A stretch of 64,000 bases of DNA. Origin: CBDDGJ01 sp965227805. Lineage in GTDB: Bacteria; Pseudomonadota; Alphaproteobacteria; RS24. Position 1 is the stretch's first letter, and each line of letters opens with the position of its first letter. Shown here piece after piece: positions 28,801 through 34,992 of this stretch. The notes beneath the pieces were generated by a model. The model saw only the letters and a list, made by a program, of their open reading frames with translations, did no database searches and was not told where the DNA came from. The translations under genes were made by a program, and so were the position numbers. The stretch lies in assembly GCA_965227805.1 (NCBI GenBank), contig CBDDGJ010000003.1:496001-560000 (forward strand), written 5' to 3'.

Positions 28801-29405
28801 AAAGAGCCATCCGCGTTAAATTGCGGCACACCCGACGTCAATGTCACCTGCGGCGTATTGATAAAACCACACCCATTACAGGTTATGCCATAAGGGTTCG
28901 CCAGAATAAATTCCGCACTACGCCCATGTATCTCTGCTGCACCTTGCAAAAGCGAACGATTAGACGACGTAACTTCATTAAGAATGATACGTGCTGTTTC
29001 GTTATTGTTTAAATTGCGATTGCCCCCAATAAGCCCCCCTAAGCGAGACTGCGAAACCTCCGCCGTACTATTATTCAAAATAACGCCCGAAGGCCCAATA
29101 TTAAACTGCTCATATTTATTATGCGATACACCCGCAGAATTCGGCGCAACAATATCAACCATCGCAACACCATTGGGTGCCTGATATACCGTTGGGGCAA
29201 CTGAACCCTGCGCCGCCTTAATCTCAGCTGCTTGAACAGAAAAAGGATAAAACGCAAGAACAAAACTTAAAGCAACACTCAAAAAGCGCTGGGCAGCTCT
29301 TATAAAATAGGACATAAAAAAGGAGAGACGTAAAAAACGCTTGAAAAAACTTAGACTGTTTGTCTTGTATCTACGAAACAAAATATAACGACGCACAAAA
29401 TGCAT
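16833..29405 (-). CDS. cdiA: CdiA: giant two-partner-secreted toxin filament
   Basis: 4190 residues. The start has GGAGGAGAG at the right distance. Domains: extended signal peptide to about residue 59; TPS secretion domain with NPYGITCNGCGFINT; FHA-1-type beta-helix holding five copies of a 378-residue repeat (about 530-2150); a Cys-containing central part (CFVGCG, KCGMSL...SCGSKKY) that may be the receptor-binding region; a very acidic segment (about 2790-2985); FHA-2-type repeats; a pretoxin domain from about 3825 with an EF-hand loop (17679-17714); and a toxin from about 3952. There is no classical VENN motif; AENNAMSH sits at the pretoxin-toxin border. It is secreted by the CdiB gene upstream and toxic to neighbours lacking CdiI. 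Toxin chemistry unknown. Confidence 0.93.
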   Translation of the reverse strand: MHFVRRYILFRRYKTNSLSFFKRFLRLSFFMSYFIRAAQRFLSVALSFVLAFYPFSVQAAEIKAAQGSVAPTVYQAPNGVAMVDIVAPNSAGVSHNKYEQFNIGPSGVILNNSTAEVSQSRLGGLIGGNRNLNNNETARIILNEVTSSNRSLLQGAAEIHGRSAEFILANPYGITCNGCGFINTPQVTLTSGVPQFNADGSLHGFNVRGGDILFGERGAYLSEADVFNIVTHRVRIDGPLYVGEGSLDIATGPMAWAYNTGLITPYESQTGEDVPSYAIDSSLLGGMYAGRIRLISTQAGAGVRLRGDVASTTDGMMLSADGKLVLNRVQSQKGLDVASHASSVEFHDVAYAQEDVAVDAQTDITLGQAAILASQADVSLDAGSDVRLADGSLIVSGMAADGGRDAQSDIAISATQLESTGTGQVDAADELHITAQKIDISRSADAADGGDGLSSRGDMVLEVNQIEANNNRILSYRDIRLSGLGDIKLVSGTMIAGGDMQITSDASLDNAMSLLAYNALSVETGTVTNTGAIASYGGLSLGSGDAVLNGFENSGQLYAYDSDITIDASDFTNAGGELRSIGTGDITVDAERFTNNSGTVSAAGDLTLTGGEFSNIVDDANSLILSGGDMALSFAGDVFSNAGYLVSSGGFTLIQAGDVTNSGVIQAQGDIGFGSDAAYLSGFSQSGMIKSIDGGVSVYADGFVGDAESQLIAAGDVAISVLGDVDNNGALASFEGDIGFTGAGSWTGDGLIQAGAGGIDINGFDSFGGAARLVGHGDVVIAVNGALSLAEGGFIATQNIVDEAGESILSGEVNLSGNVLSIAGQLTAQGGGVGLTALDGLSLSTTSSVFAASGLDIISGGDFATAGSVQSQGGLSIASSGNITQSGTLISLASDTALSLEAGLLSNTGAIASYGGLSLGSGDTALSGFDNSGQLYAYDSDVDIHASGFTNAGGELRSIGTGDITVDADSFTNNAGTVSAAGDLTLTGREFSNIVDDANSLILSGGNMALSYAGDVFSNAGYLVSSGGFALTQAGDVTNSGVIQAQGDIGFGSDAAYLSGFSQSGMVKSIDGGVSVYAAGFVSDAESQLIGAGDVAISVLGDVDNNGALASFDGDIGFTGAGSWTGDGLIQAVAGGIDINGFDSFGGAARLVGHGDVVIAVNGALSLAEGGFIATQNIVDEAGESILSGGVNLSGEALSIAGQLTAQGGGVGLTASDDLSIFDTSSVFAASGLDIISGGDFATAGRVQSQGGLSIASSGNITQSGTLISLASDSVLSLEAGSLSNTGATASYGGLSLGSGDAVLNGFENSGQLYAYDSDITIDASDFTNAGGELRSIGTGDITVDADSFTNNAGTVSAAGDLTLTGGEFSNIVDDANSLILSGGDMALSFAGDVFSNAGYLVSSGGFTLTQAGDVTNSGIIQAQGDIGFGSDAAYLSGFSQSGMIKSIDGGVSVYADGFVSDAESQLIGTGDVAISVLGDVDNNGALASFDGDIGFTGAGSWTGDGLIQAVAGGIDINGFDSFGGAARLVGHGDVEVAVDGALSLDAGGFIATQNIVDAAGDTIVSGGVTLSGEVLSIAGQLTAQGGGVGLTASDDLSIFDTSSVFAASGLDIISGGDFATAGRVQSQGGLSIASSGNITQSGTVLSYASDSVLSLEAGSLSNTGAIASYGGLSLGSGDAVLNGFENSGQLYAYDSDITIDASDFTNAGGELRSIISTSDISDVDMPDVTIANIIINADSFTNNSGTVSAAGDLTLTGGEFSNIVDDANSLILSGGDMALSFAGDVFSNAGYLVSSGGFTLTQAGDVTNSGIIQAQGDIGFGSDAAYLSGFSQSGMIKSIDGGVSVYADGFVSDAESQLIAAGDVAVSVTDTGNVTQDGTFISQQGDIGFTGAGSWTGDGLIQAVAGGIDINGFDSFGGAARLVGHSDVVIAVDGALTLAEGGFIATQNIVDDATGAVLSSSGGVNLSGEVLSIAGQLTAQGGGVGLTASDDLSIFDTSSVFAASGLDIISGGDFATAGRVQSQGGLSIASSGNITQSGTLISLASDTALSLTTTGRFSNTGAIASYGGLSLGSGDAVLNGFENSGQLYAYDSDITIDASDFTNAGGELRSIISTSDISDADMPDVTIANIIINADSFTNNAGTVSAAGDLTLTGKSLYNYGGYAVDNMPDNRGLIYAGGTLDVNLSSNLINKSYIINENNLSLNLGGAYENYAKIQSGGVLTLQGKGDSYHGGLYTKAGSVLNGIGGLTIKAAGLVNHGAVLSSAGDMHFYLKNGNAGSATLRNYGAVQSAGSSHFYLEDEFFNSQGSIFAGQNITVEKITNQDTESGASVIHGGKINALLNSSGTIEAGGNIDIYANNITNKRTQFSVTKTSKTLEGKTEIYDEKTSHYETSVCLNASTIYCVYSKINEDIYWRTVTEVGESLKANYTSEAIIKAGVDLSLNATNTLENKQSSLYAGGTVSITSNSFINQGERVENYTISNYVRENKVTESKHTFCFVGCGDEQKIKDSGWSWSKTSTSTEDLGSTKNVTRTSQEFEARVRGGAEVNINLTGNLDNKEMGFITSGHIVRVTTNDNITNEGVFWSDGAAYLHLDGTLTNKNGGDIIGDEELTIRGKGGGHSRADAIINQASTIETLAGGLYLYADEVVNKIGLKPVKHKKVDIEYDSNNYMTQVVFDKYYWEDDITYYREKYAINPGEAGKIISGNHLVIEAGHIKNDHSALSAGWQLRANVAIEQSGTELQEWSRTYSKRYMQKCGMSLRNFSTSCGSKKYVGTTSSSTPKVSTADSTTAIISAKNVIIGQDNKSGTIHSVTGSNINMEVVTPEGIEPLNVTTDTKSIDKSDTSIDIAGDTDGSIPDTDVDETMFEDGVDIDSEDPSIDISGDDSASALDIDTATDTPSVNADELVGAADDITGDSEAAYIDNQTLVSDDYDIDSADMAADDMEVPEPPVFVPPAQNGLFTDIDIPTNNEPAPPGKAVSLSTLTNSIDALSRRSLFKTRPEGDTPYQIETRIEFLDASTYYGSDYFIEKYNHDGNESLRRLGDSFAETRLIRAQVQELTGRHSVSADSANEQAMIKTLYDNAYAAQQSLELTPGVSLSAEQVAALQEDIIWLEKQQVNGEEVLVPRVYLADARALGFATSIYGQENVSITADSYTTTSSDSLVSDGNMFITTVEEFTHEGHLEVANAAVFNVGTDFTNMVDLDAAYIEVNAGGDILNDNAALTSTGGLLLTAGGMMHNLGGQISGGTVSIIAQDILNETEIDREYNGRNNYADTLGDVASISATGSMSLIAGNSITIAGAELTAGGSLLMDANTVTVTALALEEQFSGKRGGWKVNEYQKTLASSSITAGEDLSIHADQNILILGSDLTATGAVGLSTLNGDITIAAMQEVLSQTRTKTKKKSWGRRKTTTETTLDITNQMATITSGAGISLTSGKDINLKAANLNAGQDINLTTLLEEGSVNILVGKDTKQVDRTTTKSNALVEANRWSGSYDETLVYTEMQTGNGGKVNFNTENINVDYLDPTAKSSSGAQSGGGLQSFIVPLVLSENLQRQKAEGQVDDIVAANDNLSWMQDLTGDERVNWTGVEETHTSYSESSKNLTQAGALIVSIAVTAATGGLATGVAGSALSAAASSAAVLGSNAALNSGGSFNDFMDTMTDKDTLQQIATSAVTAAVTAGAADWAAGTADSVAGATSNSSTFMHQAGHYAVEVTAQSAIQAGADAILSGGDWNDMRDNFTDGFESRLVSNIASSAISRGDSLGDGLGDKVAEASNDFLGRATDVVVDSFTETAVNALVEVGKGGNLSDFGDAFQDNFEDTLLKNTAEAANEAISSEIGDSKNEGDIGTATQLGLHALTGCASAALQSGDCGTGALGQVTGEVVGMLYNEYTDMADIDSDGDGYISDSEESAWRDKGVELAGNVTQAVLTATGADAHDIAIGTTNAKTAAENNAMSHIAREVDLPLSILEDPGDAGHAATVIHRRSRGDFTPEQIAKFGEPIELGKDDDGNPRYGYVFESLSIEDSEGNERLVSVVNGKMKDDKGNLIDVPSDTANKTAHDYNIGDVMTIREHSDDAESKPYEERFMQNFILDTVEKSPDYPSLGSSVRCSLSENKCSSEALPNSNTDARILYESSGRPEVSYLDLETQSNTSQIDRYGLKKTIFDASNGGFYLPGYLPETRIPNQENKK
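17679..17714 (-). other. EF-hand calcium-binding loop in the CdiA pretoxin
   Basis: Codes for DSDGDGYISDSE, a perfect 12-residue EF-hand loop (D-x-D-x-D-G-x-I-x-x-x-E). The same loop occurs in both orphan toxins (11867-11902 and near 13530-13570) with different side residues but every ligand kept. Confidence 0.8.
20460..21030 (-). other. Acidic low-complexity segment inside CdiA
   Basis: About 190 residues very rich in Asp, Glu, Ser, Thr and Ile with recurring SIDI, DTD and DDI words and almost no basic residue. It separates the Cys-bearing central region from the FHA-2-type repeats. The function is not known to me; acidic Asp-rich runs can bind calcium or act as spacers. Confidence 0.6.
22950..27810 (-). 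repeat. 1134-bp tandem repeats within cdiA
   Basis: The marker CCACCATAAGAC recurs at 27793, 26659, 25525, 24391 and 23200. The first three steps are exactly 1134 bp (378 codons); the last is 1191 bp because of a 57-bp insertion coding ISTSDISD.DMPDVT-type sequence. Units are nearly identical at the DNA level, with small clustered differences that look like gene conversion. Confidence 0.93.
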
Positions 29406-29526
29406 GGTTCTCTCCTCCCATATTTATGCAAATTTATCTTTTACATGCCTATTTCATATTCCTCTTTACAGATAAGATAATTTAATACCCTATTAGAATA
29501 ATTGTAAAATGCAACCAAAAAATCAA

Positions 29527-31260
29527 TTAAAACGAAAAAGAAAAGCTTCCCGAAAAAACGCCTTTGGTAGGCAAATCCGAAGTAACATAAACTAAATCAG
29601 CATAATAAATATCATAGGAAATAAACCCCCACCCGCCGCGGGCGCCAATCCCTAAACTGCCCATATCATCACTTTCAATATCATATATTTTTTGTTCAGC
29701 AATGTGACCGAAATCAGCCGTCATAAATAAACTAACGCCTTGCATAAACTTACCCCATAACCCCTCACCACCATTCATGCCTAATGAAAGCTCATTTTGA
29801 ATATAACCACCACGATTACCCGCAAAAGAAATCATATCCGTGCCACGAACAGAAGACGCGCCCCCAATAAAAACCTGTTCGGAAGAAAAAAGCAAATCAT
29901 CCGAAGCCTGTAGATGTAACCGACCACTATAAGACAGCTGACAGCAAGAAAATATAAACGGGTAACGATAACTTATATCACTCGTAAATTTTGTGAATTG
30001 TCCTTTCGGTGACCCTGCATCGGCTGCATCATCGTCAAAGGCATCAAATATATCTAAACCTTGATGATATGTAAGTGAAAAAGATGTAGATGCATTGCCA
30101 AAACGATGCGTATGCGACAAGCTCATTTCACCCACAGATAATTTGCGACTTGATGTCTCAAGCAATTCCCCTGCCACATAGCTTTCATTTGCACTATATG
30201 ATAAATTACCAGATAAGGTAGTTTTTGATAGCTGATCACGAAATAAAACCCGTGCAGCGGTAAGCGTGCTATTACGCGAATTACCATGTGTTTTGATTAT
30301 TTCGGTGCTGCCTTCAACTTCCGACTCATAATTACTACGGCTCGCGCTTAACGTATAAAGCCAATACCCATAGGGTACAGAATAGGTAAACGAACCATAT
30401 TGGCTATATATGTCGTCATTATCAAAATCAAACGCATCATCTGCAAGCCCCCTTTGATAGGATAATGATAATTGATCATTAAGTCCTATCGGATCGTCAT
30501 AGATAAATGATAGACTTGCCTGCGTTTCGCCCGTCGACTCACTACCCTTATTATCGGTTGTATAATTTATCTGCCATGGTGATTGGGGTTGGTTTTTAAG
30601 ATATAAAATGGTTTGTCCGCTTTGTGTTCCAGGATGAAAATCCGTCTGCATATTATTTCGGCCTAAGCGATTTATCTGATCTAACCCCTGTTCAATATCG
30701 CGTAAATTTACCGGTTTATTGATAAGTCCCGGAAAAGCCATTTTCTTTTGCAATGAAAAGTCCCCCTGTTCCTTATCACTTTCAATTTTCTCCAGTGACC
30801 CTTCAACAACCAAAATCTTCAAGGTTTTTTGCGATAAATCCTGCTCAGGCAAATAAGCACGTGCCAAAATATAGCCAGCCTCAACATAAATATAGGTTAT
30901 TTTTTCCAATAGCTGGTTGATATCTACAAGCGATAAACAGCGCTTAGAAAATTCCATCGTAATGGCCGCTATATCTTCCCGCGTAAATAAGGTCACGCCC
31001 TCAACGTCTATTTTATTTATGGTTTGGCATATATCATCTTTTCGTCTGGCCTTATCTGCCGGCGGCGTGGGCGCAACACCTTGTGGGGCTTTTTCAAACT
31101 GTTCCTTACGCATACGTAAATCATCTTCTGCCTTACGCACTTGCTCTCTTTGGATATCTTCTGCCTGACGTGCAGCACGATCCTCAACCGTTTGCGACCA
31201 GACAAAAAAGGGAAATAAAAAAAATACTATAAAGCAAAAATATAAACGCATGTGATACAT
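29527..31260 (-). CDS. cdiB: CdiB/TpsB outer-membrane transporter
   Basis: About 577 residues from ATG 31260 (31251 is also possible). Signal peptide (LYFCFIVFFLFPFFVWS), a charged helix-rich N-terminus, a POTRA domain with INKIDVEGVTLFTREDI and YILARAYLPEQDL.KTLKILVVEG, then a 16-strand FhaC-type barrel with VFIGGASSVRGTDMIS (the conserved RG-type loop motif) and a C-terminus ending in Phe (SGSFSFSF). It recognises the TPS domain of CdiA and moves it across the outer membrane. It lies 121 bp upstream of cdiA on the same strand. Its 5' end abuts an IS remnant. Confidence 0.92.
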   Translation of the reverse strand: MYHMRLYFCFIVFFLFPFFVWSQTVEDRAARQAEDIQREQVRKAEDDLRMRKEQFEKAPQGVAPTPPADKARRKDDICQTINKIDVEGVTLFTREDIAAITMEFSKRCLSLVDINQLLEKITYIYVEAGYILARAYLPEQDLSQKTLKILVVEGSLEKIESDKEQGDFSLQKKMAFPGLINKPVNLRDIEQGLDQINRLGRNNMQTDFHPGTQSGQTILYLKNQPQSPWQINYTTDNKGSESTGETQASLSFIYDDPIGLNDQLSLSYQRGLADDAFDFDNDDIYSQYGSFTYSVPYGYWLYTLSASRSNYESEVEGSTEIIKTHGNSRNSTLTAARVLFRDQLSKTTLSGNLSYSANESYVAGELLETSSRKLSVGEMSLSHTHRFGNASTSFSLTYHQGLDIFDAFDDDAADAGSPKGQFTKFTSDISYRYPFIFSCCQLSYSGRLHLQASDDLLFSSEQVFIGGASSVRGTDMISFAGNRGGYIQNELSLGMNGGEGLWGKFMQGVSLFMTADFGHIAEQKIYDIESDDMGSLGIGARGGWGFISYDIYYADLVYVTSDLPTKGVFSGSFSFSF

Positions 31261-31274
31261 TCGAAAACCGACTA

Positions 31275-31501
31275 ATCTTCTGTGTATGAAGCCAGCGCTC
31301 TTTGCGAAGCCGTTCACTCTCTTTCAACTGATCAAGCTGGCTTTGGAACATGCCCAGCTGATTCCCGTATTTAGCAAGCCACTTACCCAGAGTTGAAAGT
31401 CAAATCCCAAAAACCAAAGTAACCTGCTCTTGAGAAAACCATTTTGTCTGTACAAAACCAACAATCTCACGCTTGAAAATATCATCAAATCTTATAACCA
31501 T
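31275..31501 (-). pseudogene. IS3-type OrfA remnant
   Basis: Reading from ATG 31501 gives MVIRFDDIFKREIVGF, a TKWFSQEQVTLVFGI helix, an in-frame TGA (31400-31402), then LGKWLAKYGNQLGMF and a charged helix. This is the pattern of a decayed transposase OrfA. It runs into the cdiB start, so cdiB may use a promoter carried by the old element. Confidence 0.5.
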
Positions 31502-31797
31502 CTTCGCCTCCCTTATTTGCCAGCATCATGAAAAAATTACTCCCAAAAAAAGCACAACTAAACCGTTAAAAATCCAATAAACACATATCATGGATACCAC
31601 TGCCACTGTAATAGCACATATCGTTTCACTATCAATAAAAAGCTAACTTAAAAATGACGCTATCAGACCTAAAACTTATAATAACACCAATATCAAAACG
31701 GCATGGTAAATACGCGCGCAACGGTTTACACGGCAATAAGGTTCGCCGCCAAGGGTGCGTCACCACCCCAGTTCATGTGCCAATACATAGCCCCCGC

Positions 31798-31945
31798 TTA
31801 TAAAGGAATGCCGGATTCATATTTCGATTGCCGAATACGAAAAGCGGTTTTGACATGGGTAACATTAGGCACGGATGTTAGTTTTTCTGTGAGGAATGTC
31901 TGAAAACTTTCCAAATCACGCACCACACATGTGAGGATAAACTTA
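31798..31945 (-). pseudogene. Lrp/AsnC regulator remnant (C-terminus)
   Basis: Complement reads KFILTCVVRDLESFQTFL, then LTSVPNVTHVKTAFRIR and SKYESGIPL with a stop at 31798-31800. This is the C-terminal ligand-binding half of an Lrp/AsnC protein. The N-terminal half is gone; the truncation point coincides with the 29-bp repeat at 31951. Confidence 0.65.
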
Positions 31946-31950
31946 AGCCT

Positions 31951-32006
31951 GTTAGAAAAGCCAGTTATCTACGCTATATAATGGCTTCGAAACCTGGTTT
32001 TTCTAA
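31951..32006. repeat. 29-bp dispersed repeat and hairpin
   Basis: 31951-31979 is identical to 61134-61162. Within this copy TTAGAAAAGCCAG (31952-31964) pairs with CTGGTTTTTCTAA (31994-32006) with one mismatch, giving a 13-bp stem. At the other copy IS-B follows directly after position 29. It may be the end of a lost element. Confidence 0.7.
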
Positions 32007-32223
32007 AAACCTATTTGTTACCTTTTTTGCAACTTTTTTACGAGTTTTCAGTTATAATTTATATACACCTATAAAAAGTGTTACCCTGACTTACCCACGT
32101 TCAAGCGCCACTATGGCTGGTTTTCTAGGCGTTGCACAACCAGTATGCCCCTTGACAAAAGCCAATTCCAGTTGCAGCTTGTATTTCGCATACGCGAGTA
32201 ATCATTATACACCTAACGCATGA

Positions 32224-32355
32224 AATATCGATTGGGATGATGTGGCGTTTGAGGTAGATCTGCACAAATCTCAAGAAATTAATCTGGATTATATCTTGGA
32301 ATAGATTTTTGAGAATAATAAGAAGGTAAGAGATAAAACAGTATTGGTTGAGAAT
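32224..32355 (+). pseudogene. HsdR (type I restriction) remnant
   Basis: Reads IDWDDVAFEVDLHKSQEINLDYILE, an in-frame TAG (32302-32304), then IFENNKKVRDKT and LVENVR. This is the C-terminal helical region of type I restriction HsdR subunits. Nothing else of the system is nearby. Confidence 0.6.
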
Positions 32356-32580
32356 GTTCGCGTATGGGCTGGTGATTGTATCATTTTTAGCCGGCACGCA
32401 TTGGGGGCAGCACTTACATATTAATAAGGGCAAATGGAGTCACTCTTTGCCCATTTTCAGTAACATTGTAGCAGTTATGCTGTGGCTTAGCTTTCTAGTG
32501 ATCAGTTTTAAAATGCTAATTGGAATGTTTGTCGTCGCATTTGTTGTTCTGCTCATCATTGATCACCAACTTTTTGAGAT
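32330..32580 (+). pseudogene. DUF3429 membrane protein remnant
   Basis: Open frame from 32330: WLRMFAYGLVIVSFLAGTHWGQ, then two more hydrophobic helices ending VVLLIIDHQLFE. The YG.VI.SFL.G.HWG motif is typical of DUF3429 proteins, but the first half is missing and the frame then runs antisense into recF (open to 32641). It joins the HsdR remnant directly, so both are deletion scars. Confidence 0.55.
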
Positions 32581-33732
32581 GGATACCTGCCCATTTTCGA
32601 CCTGCAACACATCTGCCGCATCACCAAAACAGGCGAAATAAGCCATATCCGTGCCGGTGATCCAGCTTTGCCCGCCAAGCCTGTATAAATTCTCGGCCAA
32701 AGCGGTGCGGCGCGTTTCATCCAGATGTGCGGCCACTTCATCCAGCAATAAAAGCGGCACAGTGCCGGTGCGATGATATGCACTACGCGCCTGGGCTAGA
32801 ACCAAGCCAATCAATAGTGCCTTTTGTTCACCGGTTGAACATTGGGCGGCGAGCATATTTTTCTCAACATGGAAAACCAGAAAATCCGAGCGGTGGGGGC
32901 CTTCTAAACAGCGTCCTGCCTGTGCATCGGCCCCGCGCATATTATGCAGTTTGGCGCGATATAAATCTTCAACCTCCAGGGCCGATTTGTCGCGTAGCCA
33001 TGATTCCAGCATCCCTTCTACCGCAATATCTGCTGCCGGAAATGGTGTGTCGGGCATGTGCGAAAGCCCCGTAGCAAGGCTATCAAGTGCCTGCAACCGG
33101 CTTGCTGCAATGGCTGTTGCCTGCACGGCCATCACATCTTCAAGCGAGGCAAGCCAGCTTGCCGCATCACGCAGATTATGCGTTTGCAAAATCTTGTTAC
33201 GTTCGCGCATGGCACGTTCAAACTGGCTATTATGCGTTACCAAAGCGGGGTCAAGCGTTTGCGCAAATCGATCCAGAAATTTGCGCCGTCCTGCTGCGGC
33301 ATCGGTAAATAATCTATCCATAGACGGTGTAAGCCAAATTTGTGGAATAAGGGTGGTGAGTTTTTCGAAACTTTTGAGCGGTTCGCCATTAAGCCGCATC
33401 ATGCGCCCCGAAGCGGGAGGCGTATAGCCGATGCCGATGCGGTCTGTCTGTGCCGAAGTCTGGTCTTTATGCGCTGCAATATCTGCCGTAACTGTCCAGC
33501 CTGCCGGACTGCCTTTGGTTATCATATCGCTAAGCTGTCCGCCTCTTAAGCCGCGCCCTGCTGCAAGCATGGAAATGGCTTCCAGAATATTGGTTTTACC
33601 AACCCCATTATCACCCGTCAAAATAATAATAGATGCCGCGCATGAAAAATCTATATCCGGATAAGACCGGAAAGCCGTGGCGCGTAAGCGTATGATATGG
33701 GGTAAAGCAGCAGGTTTTGTGGACACAGACAA
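32563..33732 (-). CDS. recF: DNA repair and replication protein RecF
   Basis: A 389-residue SMC-like ATPase that loads RecA at gaps with RecO/RecR. Walker A GDNGVGKTNILEAI (about residue 40), the signature STGEQKALLIGLVLAQA and Walker B LLLLDEVAAHLD are present. It follows dnaN by 29 bp in the dnaA-dnaN-recF order. gyrB, often next, is absent; instead a field of pseudogenes follows. Confidence 0.95.
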   Translation of the reverse strand: MSVSTKPAALPHIIRLRATAFRSYPDIDFSCAASIIILTGDNGVGKTNILEAISMLAAGRGLRGGQLSDMITKGSPAGWTVTADIAAHKDQTSAQTDRIGIGYTPPASGRMMRLNGEPLKSFEKLTTLIPQIWLTPSMDRLFTDAAAGRRKFLDRFAQTLDPALVTHNSQFERAMRERNKILQTHNLRDAASWLASLEDVMAVQATAIAASRLQALDSLATGLSHMPDTPFPAADIAVEGMLESWLRDKSALEVEDLYRAKLHNMRGADAQAGRCLEGPHRSDFLVFHVEKNMLAAQCSTGEQKALLIGLVLAQARSAYHRTGTVPLLLLDEVAAHLDETRRTALAENLYRLGGQSWITGTDMAYFACFGDAADVLQVENGQVSISKSW

Positions 33733-33761
33733 ATATTCTATGACGGCCTTACGAAACCTGC

Positions 33762-34880
33762 CTATACACGCATGGGCATAAGCACGTAAAGCACATTATC
33801 ATCATCCCCCTCGCGAATAATGACGGGAGACCCCGAATCTGACAAATCGATAATCGCTGTCTTGTCGCCAATTTGTCCGGCAACATCCAATAGATAGCGG
33901 GCATTAAAGCCTATCTCTACCGGATCGCTTTGATACTCGACTTGCACGGTGTCTTGTGCCATACCGCTTTCGGGGCTGGATACGGTAAAGCCCAGCGTAT
34001 TTTCCTGTAGTGCTAATTTTACCGCGCGCGATTTTTCATTTGAGATAGCCGATACACGGTCTACGCTTTGCGCCAAAAGTGTCGCTGTAACGCTAAGCCG
34101 TTTATCATTATTTTCCGGAATGACATGTGTATAGTCAGGGAATTTTCCATCAATCAGCTTGGAGGTTAAAACGATATGGGAAAAGGCAAAATTGATTTTT
34201 GTTTCAGAAATTTGCACGGAAATTTCACCTTCATATTCTTCAACCAATTTTTGTATTTCGGCGACAGTTTTACGCGGCACGATAATGGCCGGCATATTAT
34301 TTGCGCCTACCGGCATGGTGATTTGCGTCATGGCAAGCCTATGCCCATCTGTTGCCACGGCGCGCAAAAGTGGCTTAACTTCAGCTTCAATAATATGCAA
34401 ATAAATACCATTTAGATAATAGCGTGTCTCTTCGCTGGAAATTGCAAAACGCGTTTTATTGATAAGGTGCAATAAATCCTTAGCTTGCAGGGCAAAGGTT
34501 ACCGGCATATCATTGGGCACCATTGTGGGAAAATCAGAAGATGCCAGTGTTTGCATTTCAAACCGTGCGGCGCCTGATGTTACAGTGAAGCGTTTTTGTG
34601 CTTCATCAAAATGCATTTCAATTTGTGCCCCATCGGGCAGGCGGCGCACAATATCGTAAAACATATGCGCGGGTGCTGCAAAAATGCCTGGCGTTTCAAT
34701 ATCCGCCTCGATTTTTTCCCGAATTTCAATTTCCAAATCGGTTGCTGTAAGTGCTAATGTGCCATCCTGAGCGGCCACTAATACATTTGATAAAATCGGG
34801 ATGGTATTTCGCCGTTCTACAACAGATTGCACATGGTTCAAGGCAGTCAATAGATTGCTGCGCTCAATAGTGGCTTTCAT
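33762..34880 (-). CDS. dnaN: DNA polymerase III beta sliding clamp
   Basis: 372 residues from ATG 34880, the family start MKATIERSNLLTALNHVQSVVERRNTIPILSN. It has an AAGGAATA ribosome site; the frame runs 12 codons further up but without start support. The C-terminus ends YVLMPMRV, as in canonical clamps (..VLMPMR(L/V)). It forms the processivity ring for Pol III and lies between dnaA and recF. Confidence 0.97.
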   Translation of the reverse strand: MKATIERSNLLTALNHVQSVVERRNTIPILSNVLVAAQDGTLALTATDLEIEIREKIEADIETPGIFAAPAHMFYDIVRRLPDGAQIEMHFDEAQKRFTVTSGAARFEMQTLASSDFPTMVPNDMPVTFALQAKDLLHLINKTRFAISSEETRYYLNGIYLHIIEAEVKPLLRAVATDGHRLAMTQITMPVGANNMPAIIVPRKTVAEIQKLVEEYEGEISVQISETKINFAFSHIVLTSKLIDGKFPDYTHVIPENNDKRLSVTATLLAQSVDRVSAISNEKSRAVKLALQENTLGFTVSSPESGMAQDTVQVEYQSDPVEIGFNARYLLDVAGQIGDKTAIIDLSDSGSPVIIREGDDDNVLYVLMPMRV

Positions 34881-34992
34881 GATATATTCCTTATTTCGCT
34901 CGTCTACTCGAATCACTTAATTACGCTGTCATTATAGCAGCATATATGTTTTTTTCAGCCCTTAAGTTACGATTTTTAGGCGAATTTGCGTG

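Noticed and set aside
31981..32223. 80-codon plus-strand frame next to the 29-bp repeat
   Set aside because: No protein-like pattern or ribosome site, and it starts inside the hairpin; treated as chance.
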